In this document: positions 1 to 9,299 of the stretch, piece after piece | Position numbering within the stretch: position 1 is the first letter of the stretch | Layout: every line of letters starts with the position of its first letter | DNA from: Hydrogenophaga pseudoflava NBRC 102511 | GTDB taxonomy: Bacteria; Pseudomonadota; Gammaproteobacteria; Burkholderiales; Burkholderiaceae_C | Reading direction: 5' to 3' | DNA length: 64,000 nt | NCBI RefSeq assembly: GCF_001592285.1 | Contig: NZ_BCWQ01000005.1 | Span: 1 to 64,000, forward strand | Notes under the pieces: generated by a model | The model's database searches: none | What the model was told of the DNA's origin: nothing | Seen by the model: only the letters and a program-made list of their open reading frames with translations | Program-made: the position numbers and the translations under genes

Positions 1-1
1 T

Positions 2-166
2 CCGGCCAAGAAAGCCGCTGCCCCCAAGAAGGCTGCCGTCAAAAAGGCAGCCCCCGCAAAAAAAGCTGAGCCGGCCAAGAAGCCGGCAGCCCCTGCGGCC
101 CCTGCAGCGCAAACCAAGCTGAACCCTCAGGCTGCCTGGCCGTTCCCCACGTCCAGCAAGCCCTGA
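2..166 (+). CDS. Histone H1-like protein, C-terminal end (partial)
   Basis: This is the 3' end of a gene that begins outside the window. The 54 visible residues are lysine/alanine/proline repeats (KKAA, AKKP units) followed by a short non-repetitive tail, LNPQAAWPFPTSSKP. Such low-complexity basic tails are typical of bacterial histone H1-like / AlgP-like nucleoid proteins that bind DNA through charge. An intrinsic terminator follows 22 bases after the stop. The N-terminal part that would decide the family is not visible, so the function is inferred from composition only. A similar lysine/alanine/proline-rich stretch forms the N-terminal extension of dksA near 45 kb. Confidence 0.75.
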   Translation, partial: PAKKAAAPKKAAVKKAAPAKKAEPAKKPAAPAAPAAQTKLNPQAAWPFPTSSKP

Positions 167-188
167 TTCATCCTCCGGGATGATTGAC

Positions 189-217
189 AAGCCCGGCGTG
201 AAAACGCCGGGCTTTTT
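189..217 (+). terminator. Intrinsic terminator after the H1-like gene
   Basis: The arms aagcccggcgt (189-199) and acgccgggctt (204-214) form an 11-bp stem with a GAAA tetraloop, followed by a T run. It lies 22 bases after the stop codon of the H1-like gene and before the convergent sugar-kinase gene. Confidence 0.9.
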
Positions 218-232
218 CATTGCCGCGCCCAG

Positions 233-1114
233 TCAGAGCGTGTAGTTCTGGCCACCCCTGCTGGCGATCTTGGTGGCCCCCAGGCGGTTGCCCAGTTCCG
301 CACAACGCTCCAGAGACCAACCTTGCGACAGCCCGTGCAGCAGCGCGGCACGGAACGCATCACCGCAACCGGTCGGGTCCACCACCGCACTCGCAGACAC
401 ACCAGCCACCCGGGTCTGGCGCCCCTCTGCATACACATCACAGCCGTGCTCGGCCAGCGTCACGACCAGCCCCTGAACCTGGCCAGCGATCTCCGACAGG
501 CTCAAGCCCGTGCGATCGCTGAGCATCTTGCCTTCGTAGTCGTTGACCGCCACCCAGCTGGCCATCGACACGAAGTGGCGCAGTTCGTCGCCGTTGAACA
601 TCGGCAGGCCCTGACCGGGGTCGAACACAAAGGGAATGCCCGCGTCGTGCAGCTGTTGCGCATGCTCCAGCATGGCGTCCCTGCCATCCGGTGCCACGAT
701 CGCCAGGCGGATGCCGGCGTCGACGGGCACACGGTTTTCATGGGCCTGCGACATGGCGCCGGGGTGGAACGCCGTGATCTGGTTGTTGTCGCGGTCGGTC
801 ATGATCATCGCCTGCGCGGTGTAGTTGTCCGCCGTCGTGCCGATGAAGCGCGTGTCCACACCCAGGCCCTGCAGCCGCGACAGGTAGTCCTGCGCATCGT
901 TGCCGACCATGGCCAGCGGCACCGCATCAGACCCCAGTTGCCGCAGCCCATACGCAATGTTGCCGGCACAGCCACCAAACTCCCGGCGCATGCCGGGCAC
1001 CAGGAAGGACACATTGAGGATGTGCAACTGGCTGGGCAGGATCTGTTCGGCGAAACGACCTTCGAAAGTCATGATGGTGTCGAACGCCAGGGAGCCGCAG
1101 ATGAGGATGGACAT
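233..1114 (-). CDS. PfkB-family carbohydrate/nucleoside kinase
   Basis: A cytoplasmic kinase of the ribokinase/PfkB family, 293 residues, the usual size. The N-terminal substrate-binding part carries GGCAGNIAYGL (about residue 47), the family's first signature. The second signature, DPTGCGDAF, starts at residue 246; Asp252 is the expected catalytic base and the preceding glycines form the anion hole. The family phosphorylates sugars or nucleosides with ATP. The N-terminus (ICGSLAFDTIM) resembles the adenosine-kinase-like subgroup common in betaproteobacteria, but the substrate cannot be fixed from sequence. It starts 18 bases after the stop of the DUF3426 gene and is probably co-transcribed with it. 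Confidence 0.88.
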   Translation of the reverse strand: MSILICGSLAFDTIMTFEGRFAEQILPSQLHILNVSFLVPGMRREFGGCAGNIAYGLRQLGSDAVPLAMVGNDAQDYLSRLQGLGVDTRFIGTTADNYTAQAMIMTDRDNNQITAFHPGAMSQAHENRVPVDAGIRLAIVAPDGRDAMLEHAQQLHDAGIPFVFDPGQGLPMFNGDELRHFVSMASWVAVNDYEGKMLSDRTGLSLSEIAGQVQGLVVTLAEHGCDVYAEGRQTRVAGVSASAVVDPTGCGDAFRAALLHGLSQGWSLERCAELGNRLGATKIASRGGQNYTL

Positions 1115-1132
1115 GATGAAAAGAAAAAGGGA

Positions 1133-2170
1133 TCAGGGATAGAACACCAGGGCACGGTAGCCCGTCATGGAAGACACACCGCTGTCGGCGATGGACAGCC
1201 GCAGGCTCATGGACACGGCGCCTTGCGCCGGCAACACCTCTGGTGCTCCCGGCAGCTCGGCCGGAAGAAACACCCGCCGGACGATCACGTTGTCCCGGGT
1301 ATCGGTCAGGCTCAGTTCGAGCGCGGGCACCGCCAGCGGCAGCGCGGCACTGTTCTTGAGCACCAGGTCGAATGAATAGAAGTTGCCCAGGCGACGCACC
1401 AGGTTGGAGCTGTCGATGAGCACCGCCTCGATCTCGCGGGCCGGACCGATGCTGCAGTCCAGAGGCCGGCACAGCATCGCCAGCAGGGGCGCGCTGAACG
1501 GATACCGGGCCGCCAGCCGGTCCCGGTCGTGCACGGCCCACTGAGCCATCAGCCCGGCCAGCAGCACGAAGCACACCGCCACCAGGGACACGCGCACCCC
1601 CGGGGACTGCCAGAAAGCCTTCCGCCGGGCCTGCCGAACGAAGCTGGGTTCTGTCAGCACGGGCACATCGTCATCCCGCACCGGTTCCGCCGCCACCGGC
1701 GGTGGCTGTGTTGCCGCCACCGGAGGGCGCGCAGGAGGCGGACTCACGTCCGTCGCCGCCGCCTCTTCGGTAGACGTTGGCTCAGGAGCCGGGGGTGCGA
1801 CGGAGACTTCCGAAGCCTGGACATCGTCTTTGGCCTGCGCTGCGAACCGGCGCAACTCGTCGGAAAACCCGTCGTCGGCATTTGCCGGGCCCGGCCCTGA
1901 CGGCAGCTCGTCGGTCGATGGCTTCGAGTGCAGCAGCCATTCCTCATCCGCGTCATCGTGCGCCACAGGGACTGGAGGCGGCGAGGCGGCGACGACGGAA
2001 GGGGCTTGCACCGGTGCGGATACAGCCACCGGGTCTCCCTCCAGGAACAGCGTGGCATCGAACACATCGGAACAATGCCCGCAACGCACCCAGCCGTCGG
2101 ATATCTTGAGCTGGTCGGGAACGATCCGGAAGGTCGTTCCGCAAGCCGGACAGCGGGTGGTGAAACTCAT
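1133..2170 (-). CDS. Zinc-ribbon / DUF3426 membrane protein
   Basis: A 345-residue protein of unknown function. The N-terminus holds an MJ0042-type zinc ribbon (CPACG at residues 7-11 and CGHC about 20 residues later). A long proline/alanine/acidic linker follows, then one membrane segment (VSLVAVCFVLLAGLMAQWAV) and a DUF3426-type extracytoplasmic domain rich in beta-strand. The layout suggests a cytoplasmic zinc ribbon tethered to a periplasmic domain. The ATG at 2170 is preferred; a TTG lies directly before it and no clear Shine-Dalgarno is visible. It lies 44 bases downstream of prmA in the same direction. This neighbourhood (accBC-prmA-DUF3426) recurs in betaproteobacteria, but the link is not understood. 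Confidence 0.82.
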   Translation of the reverse strand: MSFTTRCPACGTTFRIVPDQLKISDGWVRCGHCSDVFDATLFLEGDPVAVSAPVQAPSVVAASPPPVPVAHDDADEEWLLHSKPSTDELPSGPGPANADDGFSDELRRFAAQAKDDVQASEVSVAPPAPEPTSTEEAAATDVSPPPARPPVAATQPPPVAAEPVRDDDVPVLTEPSFVRQARRKAFWQSPGVRVSLVAVCFVLLAGLMAQWAVHDRDRLAARYPFSAPLLAMLCRPLDCSIGPAREIEAVLIDSSNLVRRLGNFYSFDLVLKNSAALPLAVPALELSLTDTRDNVIVRRVFLPAELPGAPEVLPAQGAVSMSLRLSIADSGVSSMTGYRALVFYP

Positions 2171-2214
2171 CAATTATTGCAGGCGGCCGCAGCACGCCCG
2201 GCGGCAGAGACGCT

Positions 2215-3126
2215 TCACGCCTTGCGGGCGGTCATGAGAATCCAGCCGTCTTCCTCGTCGCTCACGCGCAGCTGCACCCAGGGCGCATAGGCTTCCCGCA
2301 GTTCGTCTTCCTGCCGGGCCAGAATGCCGGCCAGCACCAGATGGCCACCCGTCTTCACACGCTCGCACAGCAGAGGCGCGAGCACCTTGAGCGGCGTGGC
2401 CAGGATGTTGGCCAGCACGACATCGAAGTGCCCGTCGACCGCATCGGGCAAGCCGGTGCGCAGTACCACGCCGTTGGCATCGGCGTTGAGCCTCGTGGAC
2501 TCGACGGCGGCCGGGTCGATGTCGACCGCCACGATGGGTTCGGCGCCAAACTTGGCCGCGCCGATGGCCAGGATGCCCGATCCGCAACCGTAGTCGAGCA
2601 CGCGCTGTCCCTGCGGTGCATGGGCAGCGATCCAGCGCAGGCACATGCGGGTGGTCGGGTGGGTGCCCGTGCCAAAGGCCAGGCCAGGGTCCAGGCGGAT
2701 CACTTCCTTCGCAGCGGCAGGCGGCTCGTGCCAGGTCGGCACGATCCAGAAGGTCGGGGTGATCTCGACCGGATCGAACTGCGATTGGGTCAGGCGCACC
2801 CAGTCCTGGTCCACCACGGCGCGCACGCCCATCACCTGCGAGCCCTCGAAGAAGTCTTGCGGCAGCAGCAACTCCGCCGCCTCGCGCGCCGCCGCCTCGT
2901 CCGGAAACAGCGCCACCACGCGCGAGCGGTTCCAGCCTTCTTTGGGTGGCGGCATGCCGGGTTCACCGAACAGCGCCTGCTCGGCCGGGGTCAGCGCATC
3001 GGCGTCCTCGACCGAGACGCTCAGCGCGTCCAGCGCCACCAAGGCATCACCGACCGGCTCGACACCGGCCTCGGGCACCAGCAGCACCAGTTCGTACAGC
3101 GAGCCACCGGACACGTCAGCGCTCAC
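2215..3126 (-). CDS. prmA: Ribosomal protein L11 methyltransferase
   Basis: PrmA trimethylates lysines and the N-terminus of ribosomal protein L11 using S-adenosylmethionine. The protein is 303 residues, the expected length. It has the N-terminal substrate-recognition domain and then a Rossmann methyltransferase domain with motif [15 protein letters not shown], motif [13 protein letters not shown] and motif IV NILATPL. The start is a GTG that lies inside the last codons of accC (11-base overlap), so translation is probably coupled; another in-frame GTG lies at 3114. It is part of an accB-accC-prmA unit. Confidence 0.95.
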   Translation of the reverse strand: MSADVSGGSLYELVLLVPEAGVEPVGDALVALDALSVSVEDADALTPAEQALFGEPGMPPPKEGWNRSRVVALFPDEAAAREAAELLLPQDFFEGSQVMGVRAVVDQDWVRLTQSQFDPVEITPTFWIVPTWHEPPAAAKEVIRLDPGLAFGTGTHPTTRMCLRWIAAHAPQGQRVLDYGCGSGILAIGAAKFGAEPIVAVDIDPAAVESTRLNADANGVVLRTGLPDAVDGHFDVVLANILATPLKVLAPLLCERVKTGGHLVLAGILARQEDELREAYAPWVQLRVSDEEDGWILMTARKA

Positions 3127-4465
3127 GCTGCGACAGCCACTCTTCGAGGTAGTGGATGTTGGTGCCGCCGGCCACGAAGCTGGCGTCGACCATCAGCTCG
3201 CGGTGCAGCGGGATGTTGGTCTTGATGCCTTCGACCACACACTCGGACAAGGCGGTGCGCATGCGCGCCAGCGCCTGTTCGCGCGTATCGCCGTGCACGA
3301 TGATCTTGCCGATCATCGAGTCGTAGTTGGGCGGCACGAAGTAGTTGGTGTACGCATGCGAGTCCACGCGCACACCCGGCCCGCCAGGCATGTGCCAGGT
3401 GGTGATGCGCCCGGGCGACGGGGTGAACTTGTAGGGGTCTTCCGCGTTGACGCGGCACTCGATGGCGTGGCCTTTGAGCTGGATCTGGCGCTGCGTGAAC
3501 GGCAGCTTCTCGCCGGCTGCGACCGCGATCTGGGTGCGCACGATGTCCACACCCGAAATCCACTCGGTCACCGGGTGCTCCACCTGCACACGGGTGTTCA
3601 TCTCAATGAAATAAAACTCTCCGTTTTCGTACAGGAACTCGAAGGTGCCCGCACCGCGGTAGCCGATCTTCTTGCAGGCCGCCGCGCAGCGGTCGCCGAT
3701 CTTTTCGATCAGGCGGCGTGGAATACCCGGCGCCGGCGCTTCCTCAATCACTTTCTGGTGGCGGCGCTGCATAGAGCAGTCGCGCTCGCCCAGATAGACC
3801 GCGTTGCGGTGCGTGTCGGCCAGCACCTGGATCTCGATATGCCGGGGGTTCTGGAGGAACTTCTCCATGTACACCTCGGGGTTGCCGAAGGCCGCCGCGG
3901 CTTCCGCCTTGGTGGTCTGCACTGCGTGCAGCAGCGCCGCCTCGGTGTGCACCACGCGCATGCCGCGACCACCACCGCCGCCCGCGGCCTTGATGATCAC
4001 CGGGTAGCCCACCGCCTTGGCGGTCTTCTTGATCACGGCCGGGTCGTCAGGCAGCGCGCCTTCGGACCCCGGCACGCAGGGTACGCCAGCGCGGATCATG
4101 GCCTGCTTGGCCGAGACCTTGTCGCCCATGATGCGGATGGACTCGGGGGTCGGGCCGATGAAGGTGAAGCCGCTGCGCTCAACGCGCTCGGCGAAATCGG
4201 CGTTCTCCGACAGGAAGCCGTAGCCGGGGTGGATCGCTTCTGCGTCCGTGACCTCGGCGGCCGAGATGATGGCCGGCATGCTGAGGTAGCTCTGACCCGA
4301 TGGCGCCGGGCCGATGCAGACCGCCTCGTCGGCCAGCCGGACGTACTTGGCGTCTCGATCGGCCTCGGAATACACCATCACGGCCTTGATGCCCATCTCG
4401 CGGCAGGCACGCTGCACACGCAGGGCGATTTCGCCGCGGTTGGCGATGAGGATTTTCTTGAACAT
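3116..4465 (-). CDS. accC: Acetyl-CoA carboxylase, biotin carboxylase subunit
   Basis: This enzyme carboxylates the biotin on AccB with ATP and bicarbonate, the first half of the acetyl-CoA carboxylase reaction that commits carbon to fatty-acid synthesis. The 449 residues match the family length. Visible are the N-terminal biotin-carboxylase domain ([16 protein letters not shown]), the ATP-grasp glycine-rich loop [10 protein letters not shown], the catalytic segment [14 protein letters not shown], and the C-terminal domain. It lies 15 bases downstream of accB and overlaps prmA by 11 bases, indicating one transcript. Confidence 0.98.
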   Translation of the reverse strand: MFKKILIANRGEIALRVQRACREMGIKAVMVYSEADRDAKYVRLADEAVCIGPAPSGQSYLSMPAIISAAEVTDAEAIHPGYGFLSENADFAERVERSGFTFIGPTPESIRIMGDKVSAKQAMIRAGVPCVPGSEGALPDDPAVIKKTAKAVGYPVIIKAAGGGGGRGMRVVHTEAALLHAVQTTKAEAAAAFGNPEVYMEKFLQNPRHIEIQVLADTHRNAVYLGERDCSMQRRHQKVIEEAPAPGIPRRLIEKIGDRCAAACKKIGYRGAGTFEFLYENGEFYFIEMNTRVQVEHPVTEWISGVDIVRTQIAVAAGEKLPFTQRQIQLKGHAIECRVNAEDPYKFTPSPGRITTWHMPGGPGVRVDSHAYTNYFVPPNYDSMIGKIIVHGDTREQALARMRTALSECVVEGIKTNIPLHRELMVDASFVAGGTNIHYLEEWLSQRER

Positions 4466-4480
4466 GGGGCGAGGATCCCC

Positions 4481-4939
4481 TTACTCGATGATGAACAGCG
4501 GCTGGCCGTATTCCACCGCCTGGCCGTTCTCGACCAGGATCTGCGTGATGGTGCCGCTCTTGTCGGCCTCGATCTCGTTGAGGATCTTCATGGCCTCGAC
4601 GATGCAGATGGTCTCGCCTTCCTTGATGGCCTGCCCGATCTCGGCAAACGGCTTGGCACCCGGGCTGGACGCTCGGTAGAAGGTGCCCACCATGGGCGAT
4701 TTGACCGTGTGCCCGGCCGGAGCCGGCGCAGCGGCAGTTGCAGACGCGGCATCGGCCACGGCCTGCACTACGGGGGCTGCGACCGCCGCCACAGGCGCTG
4801 CGGCGACAACCTGGGCCACTGCGGCCGCTGGAGCACTCTTGACGATCCTGACCTTGCCTTCGGCTTCGGTAATTTCCAGCTCGGACACGTTCGACTCGGA
4901 CACCAGGTCGATCAGTGTCTTCAGTTTTCTAAGATCCAT
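4481..4939 (-). CDS. accB: Biotin carboxyl carrier protein of acetyl-CoA carboxylase
   Basis: A 152-residue carrier that moves carboxyl-biotin between AccC and the carboxyltransferase. The N-terminal part is followed by an alanine/proline/valine-rich flexible linker (roughly residues 35-75) and the lipoyl-like biotinyl domain. The biotin acceptor is Lys118 in [12 protein letters not shown]. The Shine-Dalgarno is GGAG in TTGGAGAAATCATG. In many betaproteobacteria aroQ lies directly upstream of accB; here a TlpA-like gene ends 248 bases upstream and no aroQ is present. Confidence 0.97.
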   Translation of the reverse strand: MDLRKLKTLIDLVSESNVSELEITEAEGKVRIVKSAPAAAVAQVVAAAPVAAVAAPVVQAVADAASATAAAPAPAGHTVKSPMVGTFYRASSPGAKPFAEIGQAIKEGETICIVEAMKILNEIEADKSGTITQILVENGQAVEYGQPLFIIE

Positions 4940-5187
4940 GATTTCTCCAACGAATTGCAGTCAAGTTGGTCAAACTTCGCTTATTTTCGATCAAACGAAG
5001 CACTGCCGTCTTGCCGGGGTGCGCAGTGTACACGAGGCGGACCACACCGGAAGTGCCGCTCGTCACACCCGAAGAAGCGGGTGGCGGGCCGCGGCAGGCC
5101 CGCAAACTGGTCAAAGTTGGCGGGACTTTAACCGCTTTTTAATTCTGTTCGCAACGTTTGACGGGCACCGCCCGTCCGGTGGCGGAC
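4940..5187. other. Intergenic region upstream of accB (promoter region)
   Basis: This stretch of 248 bases contains no credible gene. It must hold the accBC-prmA promoter if the unit is transcribed separately from the TlpA-like gene. A TACACT hexamer is present on the minus strand in the GTGTACACTGCGC stretch, but its -35 match is poor, so I do not assign a promoter. No terminator hairpin is obvious behind the TlpA-like gene. Confidence 0.4.
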
Positions 5188-5709
5188 TCAGACCAGAAGG
5201 GCCCACTGTGCCAGCTCTTCGGCACTGACCTTGCCCAGCTTGCGGTGCAGCACAGCCCCGTCCACGTCAAACACCACGCTGAAAGGCAAGGCTCCGCTGG
5301 GGTTGCCCAGGCTTCGGGCCATGTCGGAACCGGCGAAGCCAGCCAGCGCCACGGGAAAGTCCAGCGGCAACCGCGCCAGAAACCGCGACACCGGAGCGGC
5401 CTGATCCACCGCCAGCCCCAGCACCTGCCAGCCGCGGTCCGAGTGCTCCCGGTAGAAGGTGTTGATGAGCGGCAGCTCCTCCACACAGGGCGGGCACCAG
5501 GTGGCCCAGAAATTCACGAGCAAGGGGCGCCCCCTGAAGCCCGCCATGGACACCGGAGCGCCCAACACATCAGGAAACGCGCTCGCCCAGAACTGGCTTT
5601 CTGCCTCACCGAGCACCGGCCCCGGGCGCAGCCGCCACCAGGCCACGCCCGCACCGGCCGCCGCAGCCGCCGCGCCCACCCCCCCCATCAACAAGGTCCG
5701 CCGGTTCAT
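5188..5709 (-). CDS. TlpA-like thiol-disulfide reductase with signal anchor
   Basis: A 173-residue thioredoxin-fold protein of the TlpA/ResA type. The N-terminus MNRRTLLMGGVGAAAAAAGA carries paired arginines followed by a hydrophobic stretch, so it is exported or membrane-anchored. The redox centre is WCPPC (Cys72, Cys75), and a cis-proline region (GALPFSVVF) follows. Such proteins reduce periplasmic disulfides, for instance in cytochrome c maturation; the partner here is unknown. Its start overlaps the stop of the upstream unknown gene by 4 bases (ATGA), so the two are translationally coupled. A much longer in-frame reading exists upstream, but the ATG at 5709 coincides with the signal sequence. 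Confidence 0.88.
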   Translation of the reverse strand: MNRRTLLMGGVGAAAAAAGAGVAWWRLRPGPVLGEAESQFWASAFPDVLGAPVSMAGFRGRPLLVNFWATWCPPCVEELPLINTFYREHSDRGWQVLGLAVDQAAPVSRFLARLPLDFPVALAGFAGSDMARSLGNPSGALPFSVVFDVDGAVLHRKLGKVSAEELAQWALLV

Positions 5710-6335
5710 GCTGGCGCCCTCTGGGAACCGGCGTCGGCGGCCAGCAAGGCGCGCACCTCCTGTGCATCGCCCCTGGGGCGCCGCCCCTGCGCGTCCGGCC
5801 TGAGCGCGCCGCGCAAGGCGTCGTGGTCCAGCACCAGCAGGTGCAGGAGCACCCACTGCCCCAGTGCCTCGCAGCGCAGCCTCAGCGTGAGGGCCTCGAC
5901 CGGATCCCCTTGCGCATCGCTGGCCGCCGTCCCCGGGTGGTACTCGACCCGCTGGTCCAGCAGCGCCCACTCGGCAGATTTCTGATCGTCGCAGTACAGC
6001 TGCACATAGATGTCGCTGTGGCGGGTGGCGGTCCCGTGCCAGACCGCACCGCACAGATGGGGTCTGAACGCGGCCAGCCGCTCCATCCACGCCAGTGCCA
6101 GCTCCCGCAGCGCCCGCAGTTCCACAGGCTGTGTGTCGGAGCAGAAGATCGCGATGTGTTCGCGCACCGCTTCCTCCACGGCTTGGTTGTCGGGCCAGGG
6201 GGTGCGCGAGGGTGGAAGGCCGAGCTGCCTGGCCGCACGCCGCTTGGCTGCCGCGTATTCCAGGCCCTCGTCGACCACCAGGCGCGCTGCCACCGAGGCG
6301 ATCTCGGCGGACGTGTCGGTGCGGAAGCTGTCCAT
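5706..6335 (-). CDS. Conserved protein of unknown function, divergent from mpl
   Basis: I do not recognise this 209-residue protein with certainty. It has a helical N-terminal part (MDSFRTDTSAEIASVAARLV) and a central segment WHGTATRHSDIYVQLYCDD. The spacing of small residues and HSD in that segment is faintly reminiscent of nucleotidyltransferase folds, but catalytic residues are not convincing. No signal peptide or membrane segment is visible. The chosen ATG lies 40 bases from the divergent mpl start, and the stop overlaps the TlpA-like gene by 4 bases. Divergence from mpl may mean a shared promoter region; a role in murein recycling would be speculation. Confidence 0.6.
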   Translation of the reverse strand: MDSFRTDTSAEIASVAARLVVDEGLEYAAAKRRAARQLGLPPSRTPWPDNQAVEEAVREHIAIFCSDTQPVELRALRELALAWMERLAAFRPHLCGAVWHGTATRHSDIYVQLYCDDQKSAEWALLDQRVEYHPGTAASDAQGDPVEALTLRLRCEALGQWVLLHLLVLDHDALRGALRPDAQGRRPRGDAQEVRALLAADAGSQRAPA

Positions 6336-6374
6336 GGACGGGGATTGTGCATGGGTGCCCCCTAGAATCGCTGG

Positions 6375-7769
6375 ATGCACATTCATATCCTGGGCATTTG
6401 CGGCACATTCATGGGCGGCCTGGCCGCACTCGCACGCGAAGCCGGCCACCGCGTCACCGGCTGCGACGCCGGGGTCTATCCTCCGATGAGCGACCAGCTG
6501 CGCGCGCTGGGCATCGACCTGATCGAGGGGTTCTCTGCCGACCAGATGGACCTGGCCCCGGACATGTACGTGGTCGGCAACGTGGTCAGCCGCGCCCGAC
6601 TGGCCGACGGCAGCCCGAAATTCCCACTGATGGAAGCCATCCTGGAAGCGGGAGCCCCCTACACCAGCGGCCCCCAGTGGCTGGCAGAGCACGTGCTGCA
6701 AGGGCGCCATGTGCTGGCGGTCGCCGGCACCCACGGCAAGACCACCACCACCTCGATGCTGGCCTGGGTGCTGGAAGCCAGCGGCCTGCAACCCGGTTTC
6801 CTGGTGGGAGGCGTGCCGATGAACTTTGGCGTGTCCGCACGCCTGGGCGCAGGCAAGACCTTCGTGATTGAGGCAGACGAATACGACACCGCCTTCTTCG
6901 ACAAACGCAGCAAATTCGTCCACTACCGCCCGCGCACCGCCGTGCTCAACAACCTCGAGTTCGACCACGCCGACATCTTCGACAACCTGGCCGCGATCGA
7001 GCGGCAGTTCCACCACCTGGTGCGCACGGTGCCCGGCAGCGGTCGGCTGGTGGTCAACGGCCTTGAAGAAAGCCTGGACCGGGTGCTCCACATGGGGCAC
7101 TGGAGCGAGGTGCGCAGCTTCGGCGCCGCCGTCAGCGACTTCAGTGCGGCAGGCGAACCCCACGCGTTCGACGTGCTTGAACGAGGCCAGACAGTGGCTC
7201 GCGTAGAGTGGGCACTCACTGGCGAACATAACCAGCTGAACGCGCTCGCAGCCATTGCCGCGGCCCAGCACGTGGGGGTGTCGCCCGCCGATGCGGCGAA
7301 GGCCTTGGGCCACTTCCAGAACGTGCGCCGGCGCATGGAGGTCCGCGGCGCGGTGGCCCGTGAAGGCGGCGCCATCACCGTCTACGACGACTTCGCCCAC
7401 CACCCCACCGCCATCCGCACCACGCTGGACGGACTGCGCCGGCATCTCGGCCCGTCGGGCGGGCGCATCCTGGCGGTGTTCGAGCCGCGCAGCAACACCA
7501 TGAAGCTGGGCACGATGAAGTCGCAACTGCCCTGGAGCCTGGAGCAGGCCGACCTCGCGTTCTGCCACTCGGGCGGGCTGGACTGGGATGCGCGCGAGGC
7601 ACTGGCGCCAATGGGCATACGCGCCTCGGTCGCCGAGACCGTCGACGAACTGGTGCGGCAGGTGGTCTCGGCCACCAGGGCCGGAGACCACATCGTCTGC
7701 ATGAGCAACGGCGGCTTCGGTGGTGTCCACACCCGCCTGCTCACCGCCCTGGGTTCGACGAATCAGTAA
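6375..7769 (+). CDS. mpl: UDP-MurNAc:L-Ala-gamma-D-Glu-meso-DAP ligase
   Basis: Mpl is the murein-recycling ligase that joins the recovered tripeptide L-Ala-gamma-D-Glu-meso-diaminopimelate to UDP-MurNAc, bypassing MurC, MurD and MurE. The 464-residue protein has the Mur-ligase three-domain layout: N-terminal UDP-binding GICGTFMGGLA, ATP loop [11 protein letters not shown] (residues 118-128), central EADEYDTAFFDKR (the Mpl signature around the metal-binding region), and a C-terminal domain with DDFAHHPTA. The last 7 bases overlap the convergent 106-residue unknown gene. Confidence 0.96.
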   Translation: MHIHILGICGTFMGGLAALAREAGHRVTGCDAGVYPPMSDQLRALGIDLIEGFSADQMDLAPDMYVVGNVVSRARLADGSPKFPLMEAILEAGAPYTSGPQWLAEHVLQGRHVLAVAGTHGKTTTTSMLAWVLEASGLQPGFLVGGVPMNFGVSARLGAGKTFVIEADEYDTAFFDKRSKFVHYRPRTAVLNNLEFDHADIFDNLAAIERQFHHLVRTVPGSGRLVVNGLEESLDRVLHMGHWSEVRSFGAAVSDFSAAGEPHAFDVLERGQTVARVEWALTGEHNQLNALAAIAAAQHVGVSPADAAKALGHFQNVRRRMEVRGAVAREGGAITVYDDFAHHPTAIRTTLDGLRRHLGPSGGRILAVFEPRSNTMKLGTMKSQLPWSLEQADLAFCHSGGLDWDAREALAPMGIRASVAETVDELVRQVVSATRAGDHIVCMSNGGFGGVHTRLLTALGSTNQ

Positions 7770-8083
7770 CCGACCGACATCGTGGCCAGGTCGACCGTCA
7801 CGGTCGGCTTGGCCAGGGCAGCGCTGCTGGCGCGCGCAAACTCCATCGCCCAGTCCCGGTGCGCCGCATCGCGGAAGCGGTCCTGGCCAGCCGCCTGCGC
7901 CACGCCGAGCACCTTGTCGGCTGTCAGCACCTTGCCGGTCAGGCGGATGGGCTCGCAGTCGAACGCCGTGAACTGCTGGTCCAGCCAGGCGCGCGCCTGG
8001 TCGTGCGGCATGGGTTGCACCTCTTCAAGGTCGAAGCGGTAGGTGGCGGGTTCGCCCCAGGTCACGGTGACTTGGCTGCGCAT
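7763..8083 (-). CDS. Small conserved protein of unknown function
   Basis: A 106-residue soluble protein with no recognisable domain. It starts MRSQVTVTWGEPATYRFDLEE and ends in TVDLATMSVGY. The ATG is preceded by a good Shine-Dalgarno (CAGGAGTATTCCCATG on the minus strand), which together with normal codon use supports that it is real. It converges on mpl with a 7-base overlap and stands 65 bases downstream of another unknown gene on the same strand. Confidence 0.65.
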   Translation of the reverse strand: MRSQVTVTWGEPATYRFDLEEVQPMPHDQARAWLDQQFTAFDCEPIRLTGKVLTADKVLGVAQAAGQDRFRDAAHRDWAMEFARASSAALAKPTVTVDLATMSVGY

Positions 8084-8148
8084 GGGAATACTCCTGACGG
8101 CTAGGGATGAACACGGCGGTCCGCAAACCGGACCCCCCTCTTACATTG

Positions 8149-9198
8149 TTATTGTGCGCCCGTCGACACACGCAGTGGCGAATGAACCGCCTGCCGCAAG
8201 AGGCTGGACGGCACCACCGACTCTGGATTGTGCTGACGCGAGGAAAGGTCAGCGTCGAGATGGTCAAACCGCAGTGCCACCATTGAGCGCCTGTTGTCTC
8301 TTTCGGCCCGGCGGGCGCTGTCCACATCGGTCGTCAGCGCACCGCCGTGGTACAGCGCTGCCAGATGGCGCGCCAGGTCCAGATCCGACGACGAGGTTCG
8401 CTCGCGCAGCTGGGCGAACGTGGCCGGCCGGTCCATCAGTTCGCGCATCAGCACCAGGTGAAACTCGCCGAACCAGTGCGCCGGCAGGCGCGGCACCCGG
8501 CGCAGGTACAGACTCTGCTCGCGGTACCGGTGGGGCAACACATCGCGCCGGGTTCGCACCGCGTAGTTCCACATCACGCGGTGCAGCGGAAGGCGGATGA
8601 ACGATGGTGGCACCTCCAGCGACAGCTTGGCGCCGAAGGTCCATTCGGCCATCGCCAGATCGATCGGCCGGGCCGGAATCAGCAGGGACGCCTGCCAGCG
8701 TTGAATGTCGATGACCGCCAGCAGCCGGTCACCCGCCGAGAGGTGGACCACACCACCGGAACGCATCTGGTCCATGTGGTCGTATATGCGTGCGCCTAGG
8801 GCGAACTGCGTGCGCAGGGGACGCAGCCAGGCCTCGAAACGCTGCAGGCGCTGGCGCACGCTGCCTTCACTGTCGGCCTCGAAGAACTCTGCCGACGCAA
8901 AACCCTCGGGCAAGGGAATGGCGAACGCCAGCGGTCGGTCGACTTCGGCACGGTTGAGGGTCAGGCGCTCACCGCTGCCGTGGGGATGACGGATCACCAG
9001 TTCATCGCGACCAAGCACATTGACGGCATCGCCAGCGATCATCCAGGCGTCGGCCAGATGCGGATCGCAGGTGCGCCATTCGGGCCAGCCGGCAGGCGTC
9101 TGGGCCGCCCAAGCCTGCAGGCGCAGTCCCGCTGCGTCGGAAAAACCCAACAATCCCAGACCCAGAACCGGCTGCTCCAAACACACCCCCTGCGGCAC
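8149..9198 (-). CDS. Unknown protein, possible C-terminal winged helix
   Basis: A 349-residue protein not assigned to a family. There is no signal peptide or membrane segment. The C-terminal part (ELMDRPATFAQLRERTSSS then DLARHLAALYHGGALT) reads like a winged-helix module of the sort found at the C-terminus of some methyltransferase-regulatory proteins. The N-terminal two thirds show an isolated beta-rich region. An in-frame stop lies upstream, so the first possible start is the GTG at 9198; a later GTG (9186) is also possible. No functional context is evident. Confidence 0.6.
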   Translation of the reverse strand: MPQGVCLEQPVLGLGLLGFSDAAGLRLQAWAAQTPAGWPEWRTCDPHLADAWMIAGDAVNVLGRDELVIRHPHGSGERLTLNRAEVDRPLAFAIPLPEGFASAEFFEADSEGSVRQRLQRFEAWLRPLRTQFALGARIYDHMDQMRSGGVVHLSAGDRLLAVIDIQRWQASLLIPARPIDLAMAEWTFGAKLSLEVPPSFIRLPLHRVMWNYAVRTRRDVLPHRYREQSLYLRRVPRLPAHWFGEFHLVLMRELMDRPATFAQLRERTSSSDLDLARHLAALYHGGALTTDVDSARRAERDNRRSMVALRFDHLDADLSSRQHNPESVVPSSLLRQAVHSPLRVSTGAQ

Positions 9199-9299
9199 CC
9201 ACGATGCGCATCACCAACTGCTCGCATTAGACCATTGTCCCCAGGGGTGGGCGCACCCGTTCGCGACAAGGATCTGCGAGCTACGCGACGAACGGCCGG

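Noticed and set aside
4980..5060. A sigma-70 promoter for accB around TACACT
   Set aside because: No acceptable -35 at 16-18 bases; left unassigned.
2645..5131. An 828-codon open frame on the plus strand opposite prmA, accC and accB
   Set aside because: Antisense shadow of high-GC genes: composition is His/Gly/Arg-rich and family-less, while the minus-strand genes are unmistakable. The same applies to other long antisense frames, e.g. opposite tldD, hslVU and the solute-binding gene.
8101..8130. GGTCCG-CAAAC-CGGACC hairpin between two unknown genes as a terminator
   Set aside because: The stem is only 6 bp and is not followed by a T run on the strand that would need it.
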